From Scylla paramamosain (Eukaryota > Arthropoda > Malacostraca > Decapoda > Portunidae), in contig NC_087181.1 in NCBI RefSeq assembly GCF_035594125.1, positions 11,815,000 through 11,878,999 on the forward strand: a stretch of DNA of 64,000 nt, in the 5' to 3' direction. The notes under the pieces are model-generated. The model saw only the letters and a list, made by a program, of their open reading frames with translations. It had not been told where the DNA came from and did no database searches. Shown here piece by piece: positions 12,517 through 23,905 of the stretch. A program made the translations under genes and the position numbers. Position 1 is the first letter of the stretch; each line of letters begins with the position of its first letter.

Positions 12517-13283
12517 TGACTCATGATTTAAATGGTGACAGATGACTCACACACATGCCTTTAGTGAATGGTGTGACTTGCATATGACTTAAATGATGAC
12601 GTACGACTCAGAGGTGACTTTTGTGAGAGATATGACTTGCAGATGACTTAAATAATGACATGAATGGCTTATATGACTTAAATAGTGACAAATGACTAGC
12701 AACATTAGTGACAAATGACTAGCATGTTACTAAGATATTACATTACTCACAGATCACTAAAATAATGACAAGAATAACTTAGATGACCTAAATAATGACA
12801 GTCTACTCAAATAAAAATAAAAAAATACTGAGAAAATGACTCAGATGAACTAAATACTAACATACAACACACAAATAGCGCAAAACACTGACAAATGACT
12901 CACAAATAGCGTAAAACAAGGACAAATGACTCACAAATAGCGCAAAACAAAGACAAATGACTCACAAATAACGTAAAACAAGGACAAATGACTCAGATAA
13001 GTCAGACAACAGGCATAACTCACAAATAACTAAACGAGTGACTCGAAAACAACTAAACAAAATTCATGATTTGAACAATAGGTATGACTCAAGTAATTTA
13101 ACAGATGACGGAAAAAAAGCAATTCAAACAACAATCATGAGTCAAATAGCAGGTATAACTCACAAATAACCATACTGACTCAAAAAACAACTAAAAGAAA
13201 AGACAAACAACTCAAAAACAACGACCATGACTCACAGATCACTACAGGTATGACTCAAGGGGTTGACTCAGCGGCTGACTCAC
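12517..13283 (-). promoter_or_regulatory. Array of 14 TGASTCA motifs adjoining the exon 4 splice donor
   Basis: Heptamers start at 12517, 12543, 12837, 12896, 12927, 12958, 12989, 13085, 13138 (TGAGTCA on plus), 13176, 13228, 13251, 13264 and 13276. The last overlaps the true donor, GTGAGTCA on the minus strand. Four copies (12896-12995) are spaced exactly 31 bp. TGASTCA is the AP-1 (Jun/Fos) consensus, and GTGAGT is a strong 5' splice site. Whether either function is used is not known. Confidence 0.6.
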
Positions 13284-13417
13284 CTGGTTGTCGTTGATGT
13301 ACCACATGAGGGAGGCGGCGGGGCGGGAGCGCAGCGAGGTACAGTTCACGTGCACCTCGTCCCCAACGTGGTACCTGGAGCGCCCTCCCGTGATGGTGGG
13401 CACGCGGTCAGGCAGGT
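13284..13417 (-). CDS. beat: Beat exon 4: N-terminal half of Ig domain 2
   Basis: 134 nt, phase 1 in and phase 0 out, encoding residues 143-187. The acceptor is TCCAG (13422-13418) and the donor GTGAGT (13283-13278). It encodes LPDRVPTITGGRSRYHVGDE, then VHVNCTS with Cys168 of Ig2 and an N-linked sequon (Asn167-Cys-Thr), then SLMWYIND with Trp181. The ITGGRSRY linker between the Ig domains is a Beat hallmark. The donor is the first member of an array of TGAGTCA copies that continues into intron 4. Confidence 0.95.
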
Positions 13418-13439
13418 CTGGAGGAGAGAAGGGGTGGTG

Positions 13440-13733
13440 ATTGTGGTGGTGGTGGTGATGGTGGTGGTAGTAGTAGTTGTTGTTGTTGTTGTTTTGTAAG
13501 AGGGACGAAATAAAAAGTTAAAAAATGTAAGTCCAGGAAAGAGTAGTAGTAGTAGTAGTAGTAGAGGTGGTGATGGTGGTGGTTTTTCTAAATAGGTAAC
13601 AAAAAAAGAAAGATCAACTGAAGAGCAGCAGCAGCAGCAGCATTAGTAGTAGTAGTAATAGTAGTAGTAGTAGTAGTAGCAGCAGTAGTAGTTGTAGTAA
13701 GTGTAGTAGCAGTAGTAGTAGTATTAGTAGTAG

Positions 13734-13790
<57 letters not shown>
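13440..13790 (+). repeat. (GGT)n, (AGT)n and (GTT)n arrays
   Basis: Triplet arrays just upstream of exon 4 in transcript terms. (GTT)n at 13735-13790 is pure; the others are mixed. Confidence 0.93.
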
Positions 13791-13944
13791 AGGTCTTGTT
13801 TCCTACAGCAATTTAAAGTTTGGCTGGCGGCGCGTGACCAGAATAAAAAAAGAAATAGAAAAAACATAAATTAGAATTGTCATCTCGAATATAAATGTAA
13901 ATGTTTTTGTTTCCTTAACTTTCTAAAATGAATACGACTTCAGC

Positions 13945-14049
<105 letters not shown>

Positions 14050-14304
14050 GGAATTTCTTAAAAGTGAACTCCAGCATAATAAAATTTTTGGGGAGATGAA
14101 GACTGAGATGATTAGATTAATTAGAAGCATTAATTTGCGTATGATTACCTGCCCAGGTGAGGGACGAGGCGCAGGTGAGGTGAGGGGAGGAAGGGAGGGA
14201 GGGGGATCTAAAGCTGTCATCTCCTCCCCTCTCCTTCCAGTAAATCCATATTATTGCTTTGTGATTTAGGTTCGTAATTATCTTATGCACGGGCTGTATT
14301 AACT

Positions 14305-14305
<1 letters not shown>

Positions 14306-14370
<65 letters not shown>

Positions 14371-14610
14371 GATGGAGAGACGGACAGACTGATAGACAGA
14401 CAGAAATAGAGACGGACATACCAACAGACTCGTACACACAGATAGGTAGACGGATAGCGAAAGTGACAGACAGACAGACAGAAACAAACTCAAACGGGAG
14501 ACATACACGCGTAAACACAGAGAGAGACAGACAGAGAAAGACAGACAGGAGCACAGGTACACACACACACGCACAGGTACACACACACACACGTTCTCTG
14601 CATGTGAAAA
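14306..14610 (+). repeat. (CA)n and (GACA)n-like region
   Basis: CA repeat at 14308-14370, then GACAGACA/GATAGA variants to 14560 and a second CA tract to 14592. Confidence 0.88.
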
Positions 14611-14839
14611 TCGAAGGAAGGAAGGAAGGAATCATCATCATTGCCCTTCCTCACCACCACCACTACCACGTTGCAGGGTAGTGTGGGAAGGTCCAGGTGG
14701 GCGTGGGAATAACAGGTGCACTACAATTGTACTTCTCACCAAGCTTAATTATACGTTCCATTACAGCCTGTCATTTCTCCCCTGCCTCCCTGGAGCTTCT
14801 AACTCACTACTGTATCGCTTTGTTCACCAGCATGGCCCA

Positions 14840-14868
14840 GAGAGAGAGAGAGAGAGAGAGAGAGACAC
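14840..14868 (+). repeat. Short (GA)n
   Basis: 14 GA units within otherwise unassigned DNA (14611-14984). Confidence 0.9.
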
Positions 14869-14984
14869 TGACTTCCCTTGCAGCTTTCATCACAATGTTT
14901 ACTAAGAGAGAAAGTGAGATAGAGTGAATTAAAAGTCCTTGATTGTTTGTCTTTAGGTCTCCCGTTATTTGTCTTATATACATA

Positions 14985-15130
14985 CAAATGATGAACACAA
15001 GGGAAGCTACAAGAAATCATTAGGCCTACATGTGGCAGTCCCTGTATAAAACAACAGCAGTCCCCACCTATCATCCACAAACTTGTCTAAGCTTCTAAAG
15101 TTCCCTATAAACTCAAACAAAAAGAAGCTT
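14985..15130 (-). mobile_element. LINE-B 3' end fragment (ORF2 C-terminus plus 3' tail)
   Basis: The minus strand carries a LINE C-terminal remnant (SLDKFVDDRWG), then TGCCACATGTAGGCCTAA and AGCTTCCCTTGTGTTCATC. It lies in Beat intron 3. Confidence 0.75.
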
Positions 15131-15488
15131 AAAATGATGAAAACTGACTCTACACTAACAATAAAAAAAAATAAATAAAATAAAAAGAAGAAAAACCACT
15201 ATACGTTTCTCTATTCAGTTTTTCACTAGCCATATTCATGTTTCATTACTTTTCGTTACTCATTTCGAATCCAGACGGGCAAGAAAGAAAGACGAGGAGA
15301 GAGAGAGAGAAGAGTAGCTATTGGTCGTGTTATCATCCGTTTTCTTTCTCGTCTCGACGCGCCAGTTAACGAGTCAGGGCTAACTATACTAATATGATTG
15401 ATGCGCCTCCTCGTTTGTTCCTGAGGCGACGGTCGTGGTGATGGTGTTAGAATTACGTAGTACTGTCAGCGGGAACGTGTAGGTCGAT
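15131..15488. other. Unassigned segment
   Basis: A-rich start, then unique DNA including CTCGTCTCGACGCGCC near 15350. No exon seen. Confidence 0.4.
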
Positions 15489-15722
15489 GGCGTGTGTGTG
15501 TGTGTGTGTATGTGTGTGTGTGTGTGTGTGTGTGCGCGTGCGTGCTGCTGGTGCTGGCATTAATGATGCGGTATATGGCGCCTGTGGTGGTGGTGAAAGT
15601 GGCAGTGTGGTGGTGGTAGTGGTGGTGTTACCGGGATAATTAGCAGTGGTGGTGGCGGTGGTGGTGGTGGTGGTGGTGGTGGTGATGTTACTGGGATAAT
15701 TAGCTGTGGTGGTGGCAGTGGA
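15489..15722 (+). repeat. (GT)n and duplicated (GGT)n block
   Basis: GT tract at 15491-15535. Then a GGT-rich block containing GGGATAATTAGC occurs twice (near 15632 and 15692). Confidence 0.9.
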
Positions 15723-16415
15723 GCAGTGAAAGAAAACGGGAGACTGAAGAAGAAAAAGTAGGAAAGGGTAGACTCGTAAAAAAAAAAAAAAAAAAAAGAA
15801 AGAGAAAAGAAATGGAGTGCTTTCTCCCTCCCTCTCCCTCCCCCTTCCCCTCTTCCTCTCCCACTCCCTTTCCCTCTCCACTCTCCCTGCACTCTCTAGA
15901 GGAATAATTCATATGTCAATTACCACATTCTGAGCCTTTTTACAGTACGTAGACACACACAGAGAACGAGACAAAAAAAACCGGAAGCGAATCTTACTAC
16001 AATTTTTTTTTTTACTCTTCTCTTTTTCTTTCATTCCTTCCTTGGTTTGTCGCACTGAGAATAAAAATAACCAGCAGTAATGAGGCTGATGAATAATTGC
16101 GTACGTGAATAATGAGTCGTGCATTGTTTGTCTCTCCCTGTGCCTCATCCGCCGCCTGGCCAGGAGTGCCGCGTCCCATTAGCAAGACAGACGAGGGGAA
16201 GGTGCAGTTAGAATAGATTGTAATGACTTCAAATTAATGGTGGCTGAGGATATTTCTAGCGTCTCTTCCCGTCTCTCCTTCTCTGTGTCTCTGCCTCTGT
16301 GTTTGTCTCTTTTTCTCTCTTTAAGGAGGTGTTCTGTTTAAGTTAAATAGTTTTCTGCAGTTTATTTTCTTATGGTCTTGTGTTCTTATGTTCTATCTCT
16401 TCCTCAATCTCTTTA

Positions 16416-16418
<3 letters not shown>
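15723..16418. other. Unassigned segment
   Basis: A-run (15778-15797), CCCTCT-rich DNA (15823-15890), then mixed DNA. Nothing recognised. Confidence 0.4.

Positions 16419-16492
<74 letters not shown>
16419..16492 (+). repeat. (CT)n microsatellite
   Basis: Pure CT. Confidence 0.97.
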
Positions 16493-16494
<2 letters not shown>

Positions 16495-16604
16495 AAAAGA
16501 CTAGTTAAATCTACCTTTTCTCATGCACTAATATCTTTCCCTTTCTCCCTCTCTCTACTTCCACTCACCCTCTCTCCCACCCTCTCTTCATCCTAACTAC
16601 TTAC

Positions 16605-16740
16605 CCACCACCAGCATCTCTGCACTCCGGGACTCTGTGTGGAAGGAGGGAGCGTCAGCAGACACCTCGCAGCGATACTTGCCGGAGGAGAGAAGACTGA
16701 CCGGCCGCAAGGTGACTTTCTTCTGGTCGCTCAGTGAAGT
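16605..16740 (-). CDS. beat: Beat exon 3: C-terminal half of Ig domain 1
   Basis: 136 nt, phase 0 in and phase 1 out, encoding residues 98-142 plus one base. The acceptor is CCCCAG (16746-16741) and the donor GTAAGT (16604-16599). It encodes VTLRPVSLLSSGKYRCEVSA, in which Tyr119-x-Cys121 is the Ig-domain Y-x-C motif whose cysteine pairs with Cys54, then DAPSFHTESRS and the strand AEMLVV. The order and content match Beat orthologues, where this piece follows the exon ending at VD. The preceding intron 2 is the largest (16741-41261, about 24.5 kb). Confidence 0.95.
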
Positions 16741-16950
16741 CTGGGGAGAGAGACAAAGAAATGCTACTGTGAGTCATGTTGAGGGAGTTATGTATTTCGA
16801 GGCTTGTTTCTAGGGTTATGTTGCCTTGTTTAGGGGATACGTGTATGTATGCCTGCTGTGTTTTGTGTGATTGTTGGGTGTTGGGTGTCTTCTTGTTGTT
16901 TTTTTCGTGTTTGTGGTTCGTGTGCTATAGTTTTGTTGTAATTTGATGTT

Positions 16951-18550
16951 TTTTTTTTTTTTTTGTGGGTGTTCGGTTTTTTTTTTTTTTTTTTTTGTGT
17001 TTTTTTTTTTTTTATGTAGGAAGGGCACTGGCCAAGGGCAACAAAAATCTAATAAAAAAAAATGCCCACTGAAATGCCAGTCCCATAAAAGGGTCAAAGC
17101 AGTGGTCAAAAATTGATGGATAAATGTCTTGAAACCTCCCTCTTGAAGGAATTCAAGTCATAGGAAGGTGGAAATACAGAAGCAGGCAGGGAGTTCCAGA
17201 GTTTACCAGAGAAAGGGATGAATGATTGAGAATACTGGTTAACTCTTGCGTTAGAGAGGTGGACATAATAGAGGTGAGAGAAAGAAGAAAGTCTTGTGCA
17301 GCGAGGCCGCGGAAGGAGGGGAGGCATGCAGTTAGCAAGATCAGAAGAGCAGTTAGCATGAAAATAGCGGTAGAAGACAGCTAGATATGCAACATTGCGG
17401 AGGTGAGAGAGAGGCTGAAGACAGTCAGTTAGAGGAGAGGAGTTGATGAGACGAAAAGCTTTTGATTCCACCCTGTCTAGAAGAGCAGTATGAGTGGAAC
17501 ACCCCCAGACATGTGAAGCATACTCCATACATGGACGGATAAGGCCCTTGTACAGAGTTAGCAGCTGGGGGGGTGAGAAAAACTGGCGGAGACGTCTCAG
17601 AACACCTAACTTCATAGAAGCTGTTTTAGCTAGAGATGAGATGTGAAGTTTCCAGTTCAGATTATAAGTAAAGGACAGACCGAGGATGTTCAGTGCAGAA
17701 GAGGGGGACAGTTGAGTGTCATTGAAGAAGAGGGGATAGTTGTCTGGAAGGTTGTGTCGAGTTGATAGATGGAGGAATTGAGTTTTGAGGCATTGAACAA
17801 TACCAAGTTGGCTCTGCCCCATCAGAAATTTTAGAAAGATCAGAAGTCAGACGTTCTGTGGCTTCCCTGCGTGATATGTTTACCTCCTGAAGGGTTGGAC
17901 GTCTATGAAAAGACGTGGAAAAGTGCAGGGTGGTATCATCAGCGTAGGAGTGGATAGGACAAGAAGTTTGGTTTAGGAGATCATTAATGAATAATAAGAA
18001 GAGAGGTTGGTTGACAGGACAAAACCCTGAGGAACATCACTGTTAATAGATTTAGGAGAAGAACAGTGACCGTCTACCACAGCAGCAATAGAACGGTCAG
18101 AAAGGAAACTTGAGATGAAGTTACAGAGAGAAGGATAGAAACCGTAGGAGGGTAGTTTGGAAATCAAAGCTTTGTGCCAGACTCTATCAAAAGCTTTTGA
18201 TATGTCCAAGGCAACAGCAAAAGTTTCACCAAAATCTCTAAAAGAGGATGACCAAGACTCAGTAAGGAAAGCCAGAAGATCACCAGTAGAGCGGCCTTGA
18301 CGGAACCCATACTGGCGATCAGATTGAAGGTTGTGAAGTGATAGATGTTTAAGAATCTTCCTGTTGAGGATAGATTCAAAAACTTTAGATAGGCAGGAAA
18401 TTAAAGCAATAGGACGGTAGTCTGAGGGATTAGAACGGTCACCCTTTTTAGGAACAGGTTGAATGTAGGCAAACTTCCAGCAAGAAGGAAAGGTAGATGT
18501 TGACAGACAGAGCTGAAAGAGTTTGACTAGGCAAGGTGCAAGCACGGAGT
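16951..18550 (-). pseudogene. LINE-A copy 1: 5' truncated non-LTR retrotransposon, reverse transcriptase remnant
   Basis: Minus-strand relic of a LINE ORF2. Reading from 18545 down it encodes PVPKKGDRSNPSDYRPIAL, GFRQGRSTGD, the RT block A motif ALDISKAFDRVWH, and a PQG block. A one-base insertion near 18015 then breaks the frame; the YADD catalytic motif (17935-17946) is in another frame. A further frame continues from 17822 to the stop at 17109 through GLIRPCMEYASHVWG and FSGKLWNSLPASVF, the usual C-terminal region. A 3' UTR ending in A-rich runs follows (poly-T on the plus strand, about 16948-17013). The endonuclease and N-terminal RT are missing, as in 5' truncated insertions. It sits in Beat intron 2 in gene-sense orientation. 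The clade is uncertain (Jockey/CR1-like by motif). Confidence 0.92.
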
Positions 18551-18769
18551 GTTTTCTTATTGTTTTGTGTTTCTTGTGATTTGTGTTTGTTTGTTTTTTT
18601 GTGTGTTCCTCTTTTTTTTTTGTGAGTCGTCTTCCTTTCCTCGTCTTCTCTTCGTCTTGTCTTCGTCTTCATCATTGTGAGGAAAAAAGTTTGCTGGAGG
18701 AACTCAAGGAAATAAGTACAAATGATGCTGTCCTTTCTTCACTTCCGTGTTTCCTAATGACTCCTCCTC

Positions 18770-19151
18770 CCCGTCCTCCTCCCCCTCCTCCTCCTCCTCC
18801 TCCTCCTCGTGTATCTCAGTCATCGCTCTTCCATTTCTTCTCTTCCATTCTTTCCTTGTCCTCCTCCACGTCCTCTTCCTACTCTTCTCTTCCATTAATC
18901 CTTCTCTTCTTCCTCCTATTTCAAGTGTATCTCTGTTATCCTCTTCCTCCTCCTCCTCCTTCTCTTCTTCCTCCTTCTCCTTTTCTTCTTCCTCGTGTGC
19001 CTCATGTCATCCTGCCCTCATTCCTCGTCTTCCATCCTTTCATCTCCTCCCCCTCCTCCTCCTCCTTCTCCTTCCCTTCCCTTCCCTTCCCTTCCCTTCC
19101 CTTCCCTTCCCTTCTTCCTCCTCCTCCTCCTCCTCCTCCTCCTCCTCCTCC
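18770..19151 (+). repeat. Polypyrimidine tract with (CTC)n and (TTCCC)n
   Basis: CTC/CCT arrays. A TTCCC pentamer array lies at 19070-19112. Confidence 0.92.
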
Positions 19152-19239
19152 CTCACAAATCCAACATGCCTACAACACCCATGATCCTTCCCTCAACCCC
19201 AACACTCAACAACCAGGATAGGACGTGACGCAAATACGT

Positions 19240-19242
<3 letters not shown>

Positions 19243-19334
<92 letters not shown>
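19243..19334 (+). repeat. (CT)n microsatellite
   Basis: Pure CT. Confidence 0.97.
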
Positions 19335-19338
<4 letters not shown>

Positions 19339-19379
19339 AGTGTTGTGTTGTTTTCTAGTACGCATTGTGAAGGTGGTGG

Positions 19380-19509
19380 AATGTTGGTTGCGTTGTTGTT
19401 GTTGTTGTTGGTGTTGGTGTTGGTGTTGGTGGTGGTGGTGGTGGTGTGTTAGTGGTGGTGTTGGTGTTGTTGTTGCTTTTTTCTTTTTTGTTCCAGAAGA
19501 AAAGTAGTG

Positions 19510-19558
<49 letters not shown>

Positions 19559-19575
19559 AAGTAGTAGTAGTAGTG

Positions 19576-19656
<81 letters not shown>

Positions 19657-19775
19657 TTCTTGATGAAGATGAGGCAGCAGCAGCAGCAATGGTAACATTA
19701 TAGTTGATGAAGAAGCACCACCACCACCACCACCACCACCACCGCCACCAGTAATAATAATAGCAGCAGTAGTAG
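19380..19775 (+). repeat. (GTT)/(GGT), (AGT)n and (CAC)n arrays
   Basis: GTT/GGT at 19390-19470, a long (AGT)n at 19506-19654, and (CAC)n at 19720-19742. Confidence 0.93.
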
Positions 19776-19924
19776 TCGTGCCCGTCGTAACATCACCCTC
19801 GCTGCCTCCCCAGCCCGGCGGTCCCTTGGGGGGGGAACACTGCACACACCGGGGCATAAAACTAGAAAATGCATTACTTTACCGCCCCTTATGTGACCCC
19901 GCCTCATAAACACAGCTAGAAACA

Positions 19925-20000
19925 CCATGCGAGGAGGAGCAGGAGGAGGAGGAGGAGCAGGAGGAGGAGGGAGCAGGAGGAGGAGGAGGAAGGGGAGAGG
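19925..20000 (+). repeat. (GGA)n-type purine block
   Basis: GGAGGAGCAGGAGG variants. Confidence 0.85.
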
Positions 20001-20177
20001 CGGTATTTGGGAGGAAAAGTGAGGGGAAGGGAGGAGGGGAAGAGGCAACAGACCAGAACATTTTATGAGTTTAATAGCAAAGGTTCTAAATGTGTGATAA
20101 GGTAATGGCTTTTATTTTTGCCTCTACCCCTCTCCCTCTCTCCCCTTCCCTCAGGTCATGGCCGATTACTTTTCTGG

Positions 20178-20182
20178 CAGAG

Positions 20183-20268
<86 letters not shown>
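20178..20268 (+). repeat. (GA)n microsatellite
   Basis: Pure GA. Confidence 0.97.
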
Positions 20269-20685
20269 CTGAGATGCAATTAATTTTCGGCTAACTTTCA
20301 CTCTTCCTGACTTGAAGTAATGAGGCACTGAGCTCTTCATTAACATTCCATTTATTCAGCCAATTTTACCTCTTTTCACACACGTCCTCCCTCCCTCCTA
20401 CCCTCCACGCCCCATCTCCGACCCTCCCCCCAACCCTTCAACCCTCCCTCCTCTCCCTCCGGTTCTTCCTTCCTGCTAAACCCGCTTCTTCGTCACTCAT
20501 GATTTTATATCCCTGAATTCACAACCTGCAAAATACTCCTTCAAGACGCCATCTCCCCCCACCAGCCAAGCCCAGCCGAGCCTTTCCAAGCTTTCAGGTC
20601 TCCTTCAGGTCTTCCTCAGGTATTCTCGTATCATTTCGGTGTTCGTGGGTGTTGCTCTAAGCGTGTCTCTCTTCCTTATTCACCT
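20269..20685. other. Unassigned, pyrimidine-rich
   Basis: CCCTCC-rich DNA with no exon or motif that I can support. Confidence 0.4.
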
Positions 20686-20825
20686 GACGAGGAGGAGGAT
20701 GAGAAGGAGGAGGAGGAGGAAGGAGAATATCAACTGGAAGAAAAGAAGAACAAGAACAAAAAGGAGGAGGAGGAGCAGGAAGAAGAAAAGAAGAAAACAG
20801 AAAAAAGAACTGAAGAAAAGAAAAG

Positions 20826-20901
<76 letters not shown>

Positions 20902-20922
20902 AAATGAAGACAGGAATAATGG

Positions 20923-20965
<43 letters not shown>

Positions 20966-20983
20966 AAATGAAGACAGGAATAA
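20686..20983 (+). repeat. Polypurine tract with duplicated (GA)n block
   Basis: GA arrays at 20828-20893 and 20927-20961. The 3' flanks (AAAATGAAGACAGGAATAAT) are duplicated. Confidence 0.92.
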
Positions 20984-21119
20984 TGGATTAGAGCCTTCAA
21001 GTTAAGTTTTCAGAAATATGAATGTGAAAAAAGGAGCAACTTGGAGAAAGCAACGCATTTACTTTTTATCATTATTTTTCTTTTTCATCCCCTGAGAGAG
21101 ACATTATTATCAAACGACG

Positions 21120-21835
21120 CTAAGGAAAAAAAAAAAAAAGAGCAATGAGAAAAAAAAAAACTTTACACGTGAATGAAAGACGAGATTAACAAAGCAGTGC
21201 ATGAAAATAACAAGGAAGAGGAAGGAATGACAATGAAGAGAGAGAGAGAAAGAAAAAAAAAATAGAAAAATGTGTGAGACAGAAAAGAGATATAGAATGA
21301 GAGATAGAGAAAGGGAAAGGTGGAGGAGAGATAAAGAAGAGGAGATGGAAAAGAGATAAAGGAGGGAATAAGAGACAAAGAAAAAACGGGAGATGGAGGA
21401 GAGACAAATGAAGGGTGAGAGAGTGAGAGATACATAAAACAGGAGATAGAGGAAAGACAGGAAAAAAAAAAAGAGAGGGAGATAGAGCAAAGAGACAAAG
21501 AAAGTGAAGGGTATGAAAGAGAGATGAACTTAGAGAAAGACAGAAGATAAACACGAAGAGACATAAAAAAAGAGAGAAAGAATGGAGAAACAAGAGCAGG
21601 ATGTAAAAAAGAGGGAGAAAAAGAAAGAGGAAAAGAACCACGAGAGACAAGGAAAGGGTTAGAGGGAGGAAGGAAGAGCGACAAGAAAATGGTTAGAGAG
21701 AGGAAGAGAAAGAGGAGAACAAGGAGACAAGAAAACGGTGAGAGAGGGAAGCAAAGAAGAGGAAGACCAAGAGAGACAAGGAAAGGGTAAGACAGACGGA
21801 CAGACGGACGGCCAGGGGGGAGAGAGGGATCGGCA
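21120..21835 (+). repeat. 700 bp purine-rich tract (AGAGA/AAAG)
   Basis: Loose repeats of GAGAGAYAAAGAAG and AGACAAGGAAAGGGT. Pyrimidine-poor on plus; no gene. Confidence 0.85.
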
Positions 21836-21979
21836 TCTCATGGGAGGAAGGTTCATTACCCGCCACAGAAAACTAATCTCTGTCCCTGGTGACTCTGCTG
21901 CCGATACTTGGAATACTTCGCCTCCCTGTTGTGTTTTGACCGTCGCTCGATACCACGATACCAAGAGGCGGTGTTCTCG

Positions 21980-22785
21980 TGGCTCCTGCTTCGTCCTTCC
22001 TTCTCTCATTCACTCTCTGCGTTCAGTTAAATGCTAAAGTTTGTGCACGTGCTGTTTTCTTTTCCATAAATCTAACCGTTTCGTCTCAACCGTAAGTCTG
22101 ATGTGTTGCCTGTCCCCTTACGAAACCTGAGAAGTGAATATTCCAAGAGCAGAGGACGGAAAACTGAAGGAAAACGCTAAAAAAAGTGGAAGTGAGAGCG
22201 TCAGGTTACCAAGACTTCTGGCCGCGACTGTACCTTACCTCTCTTATGCTTAAAAAGTGAGGTTAATGTATGTATTTTAAACCATACAGAGTTAAAATAG
22301 ATCATACCAAGATTTCAGTGTTTCTGGTTTCTACGCTACTTCACTCCTTCAAACCCTGTGCACCTTGTCTCCCTAATGCTAAAAAAAAAAAGATAGAAAA
22401 AAAAAAGAAGTAAATATCTGTATTTTAAACCCTACAGAGCTAAAATAAAACATCATAGCAAGGTCTCAGTGTTTCTGGCTTCTAACTCGCTTCACTCCTT
22501 CACTCTCTGCGTAGCTTGCTTTCCTTATGCTAGAAATTAGTCGTAGGAGAGTTGATAGAGGTTAATTATATATTCTGAACTCCACAGAACCAAAATAGAA
22601 CAGCATACCAAAGTTTCAGTGTTCCTGCTTTCCATATTGCTTCCTCCATCTACTCCCTGCCTACCTTGCCTCCCTTGTGGTAGAAATTACGATCATTGAG
22701 AGAGTTTTATTTAATCAACAGAGCCAAAATATAACAGTCCCTACAAGCTTTAAACTAACCCATCATTCACTTTTAACCTGCCAGT
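21980..22785. repeat. Degenerate tandem array, about 150 bp unit
   Basis: CAGTGTTTCTGGYTTCTA, CTTCACTCCTTCAMMCYCTG and TATTTTAAACCATACAGAG recur near 22317, 22466 and 22617. Confidence 0.75.
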
Positions 22786-22965
22786 GGTAGATGGATGGAA
22801 TGGTACAGTCATTAGAGAGCTTTTAAAAGAAGGTTAGATAAATTCATGATGAGGATAACAGGTGGAAATACGTAGGTGCGTTTCATACAGGGACTGCCAC
22901 ATGTAGGCCTGGTGGCTTCTTGCAGCTTTTCTCATTTTCTTATGTTTTTATGTTCTTATTTAGGT
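22786..22965 (+). mobile_element. LINE-B 3' end fragment
   Basis: The plus strand encodes a degraded RRLDKFM C-terminal motif, then ACTGCCACATGTAGGCCTGG, TGGCTTCTTGCAGC and TTTTCTTATG. Same family as 14985-15130. Confidence 0.75.
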
Positions 22966-23109
22966 AGCAGAATGCATAGCAGTCAAAAAGTGAACTTCAA
23001 GGTAAATAAGCCACGTGTCTTGAAATTTTACTCTAAACCAGCAGCATTCTTAACTCGCAGAATTCACGGCAGTCAGAGGGCAAACTGCACTCTGAACTGC
23101 AAGGTTAAC

Positions 23110-23540
23110 ATGCGATTATTTGCAAGCACAAGCAGTGAGGCAGATCCTGAGGGCGCGTGACTCCTGGCGGCGCCGCGGGAGCTTCTCGCGAGGCGTGGGA
23201 GGCAAAGCCAATCGGCCATAAAGATCTGGGAGGCTGCACGACACAGCCCCGCGCCGATCCTGTTTTATGGAATCATTTATTTCCTCGATTGGGAAGGAGT
23301 TTACATTTCAATTTCCTGTTGTCTGGCGGGGAAACGAGCGGAGTTTTGTCTTGGCCGCGGCGCTCGAGGAAAGCAGATCTGACGGCGGGTAATTCGATGG
23401 CATGATGGATGAGAGAAAGATGCCCGACTGACGAGGCGATGAATATTAATGGCGCCGCGCGGGACACCTGTGCCCCGCGCCGCGCCGAGGTGACTGCTTA
23501 TCTCCCCTGACAAATGGCGCACCGCGCGAGGCTGAAAAGT
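23110..23540. promoter_or_regulatory. Unique CpG-rich intronic island, candidate regulatory element
   Basis: About 430 bp without simple or tandem repeats, flanked by repeats. It contains GCCAATCGGCC (CCAAT), homeodomain-type ATTAAT, GACACCTGTG (E-box) and GCGCCGCGCGGG. No splice-flanked ORF. Regulatory role is inferred only from uniqueness and position in intron 2. Confidence 0.3.
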
Positions 23541-23559
23541 GATCAGGACGCGAAAACAC

Positions 23560-23905
23560 GGCGTGCAAAGTGATCCAAAACACGGAAAACCACATTAAAA
23601 CTTGCCAAACCACGGAAAACCGCCTGGAAAGTTGTCAAAACACTAAAATTTGCTTGGAAAGTGACGAAAAATACAAAAACTGCATGAAAAGTCTTCAGAA
23701 CTTAGAAAAAAAACACATGGAATGAGGGCAAAATCACGATAATATCGCATGGAAGTAATAACAATTTTAAAAATGCTTGAAAGTTGTGAAAAATTAAAAA
23801 AAACACGAAAAGCACATGGAAAGCTATCAAAAACAAGATAAACCACAATAAAAGTTGAAAAAAAACACGAAAAAACAGCAAGCAAGTGTGGGCCCCTCAT
23901 CTCAC
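23560..23905. repeat. Degenerate minisatellite, about 36-40 bp
   Basis: AACACGGAAAACCRCATKRAAA and GTTGYCAAAAC variants, about eight units. Confidence 0.75.

Larger units (their letters stand above)
10947..13283 (-). other. Beat intron 4
   Basis: Bounded by GTGAGT at 13283 and CAG at 10947. It holds the TGASTCA array (12517-13283), a (GGT)n tract (12421-12485), CT and GA microsatellites and a purine tract (10977-11400). No coding sequence is seen. Confidence 0.9.

Noticed and set aside
12841..13020. CRISPR-like array (31 bp regular spacing)
   Set aside because: The units are nearly identical along their whole length with no distinct spacers. This is a eukaryotic minisatellite.
22876..23405. 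Two plus-strand frames over the LINE-B tail and the CpG-rich island
   Set aside because: The first starts in a transposon tail. The second has no recognisable domain and no splice sites.
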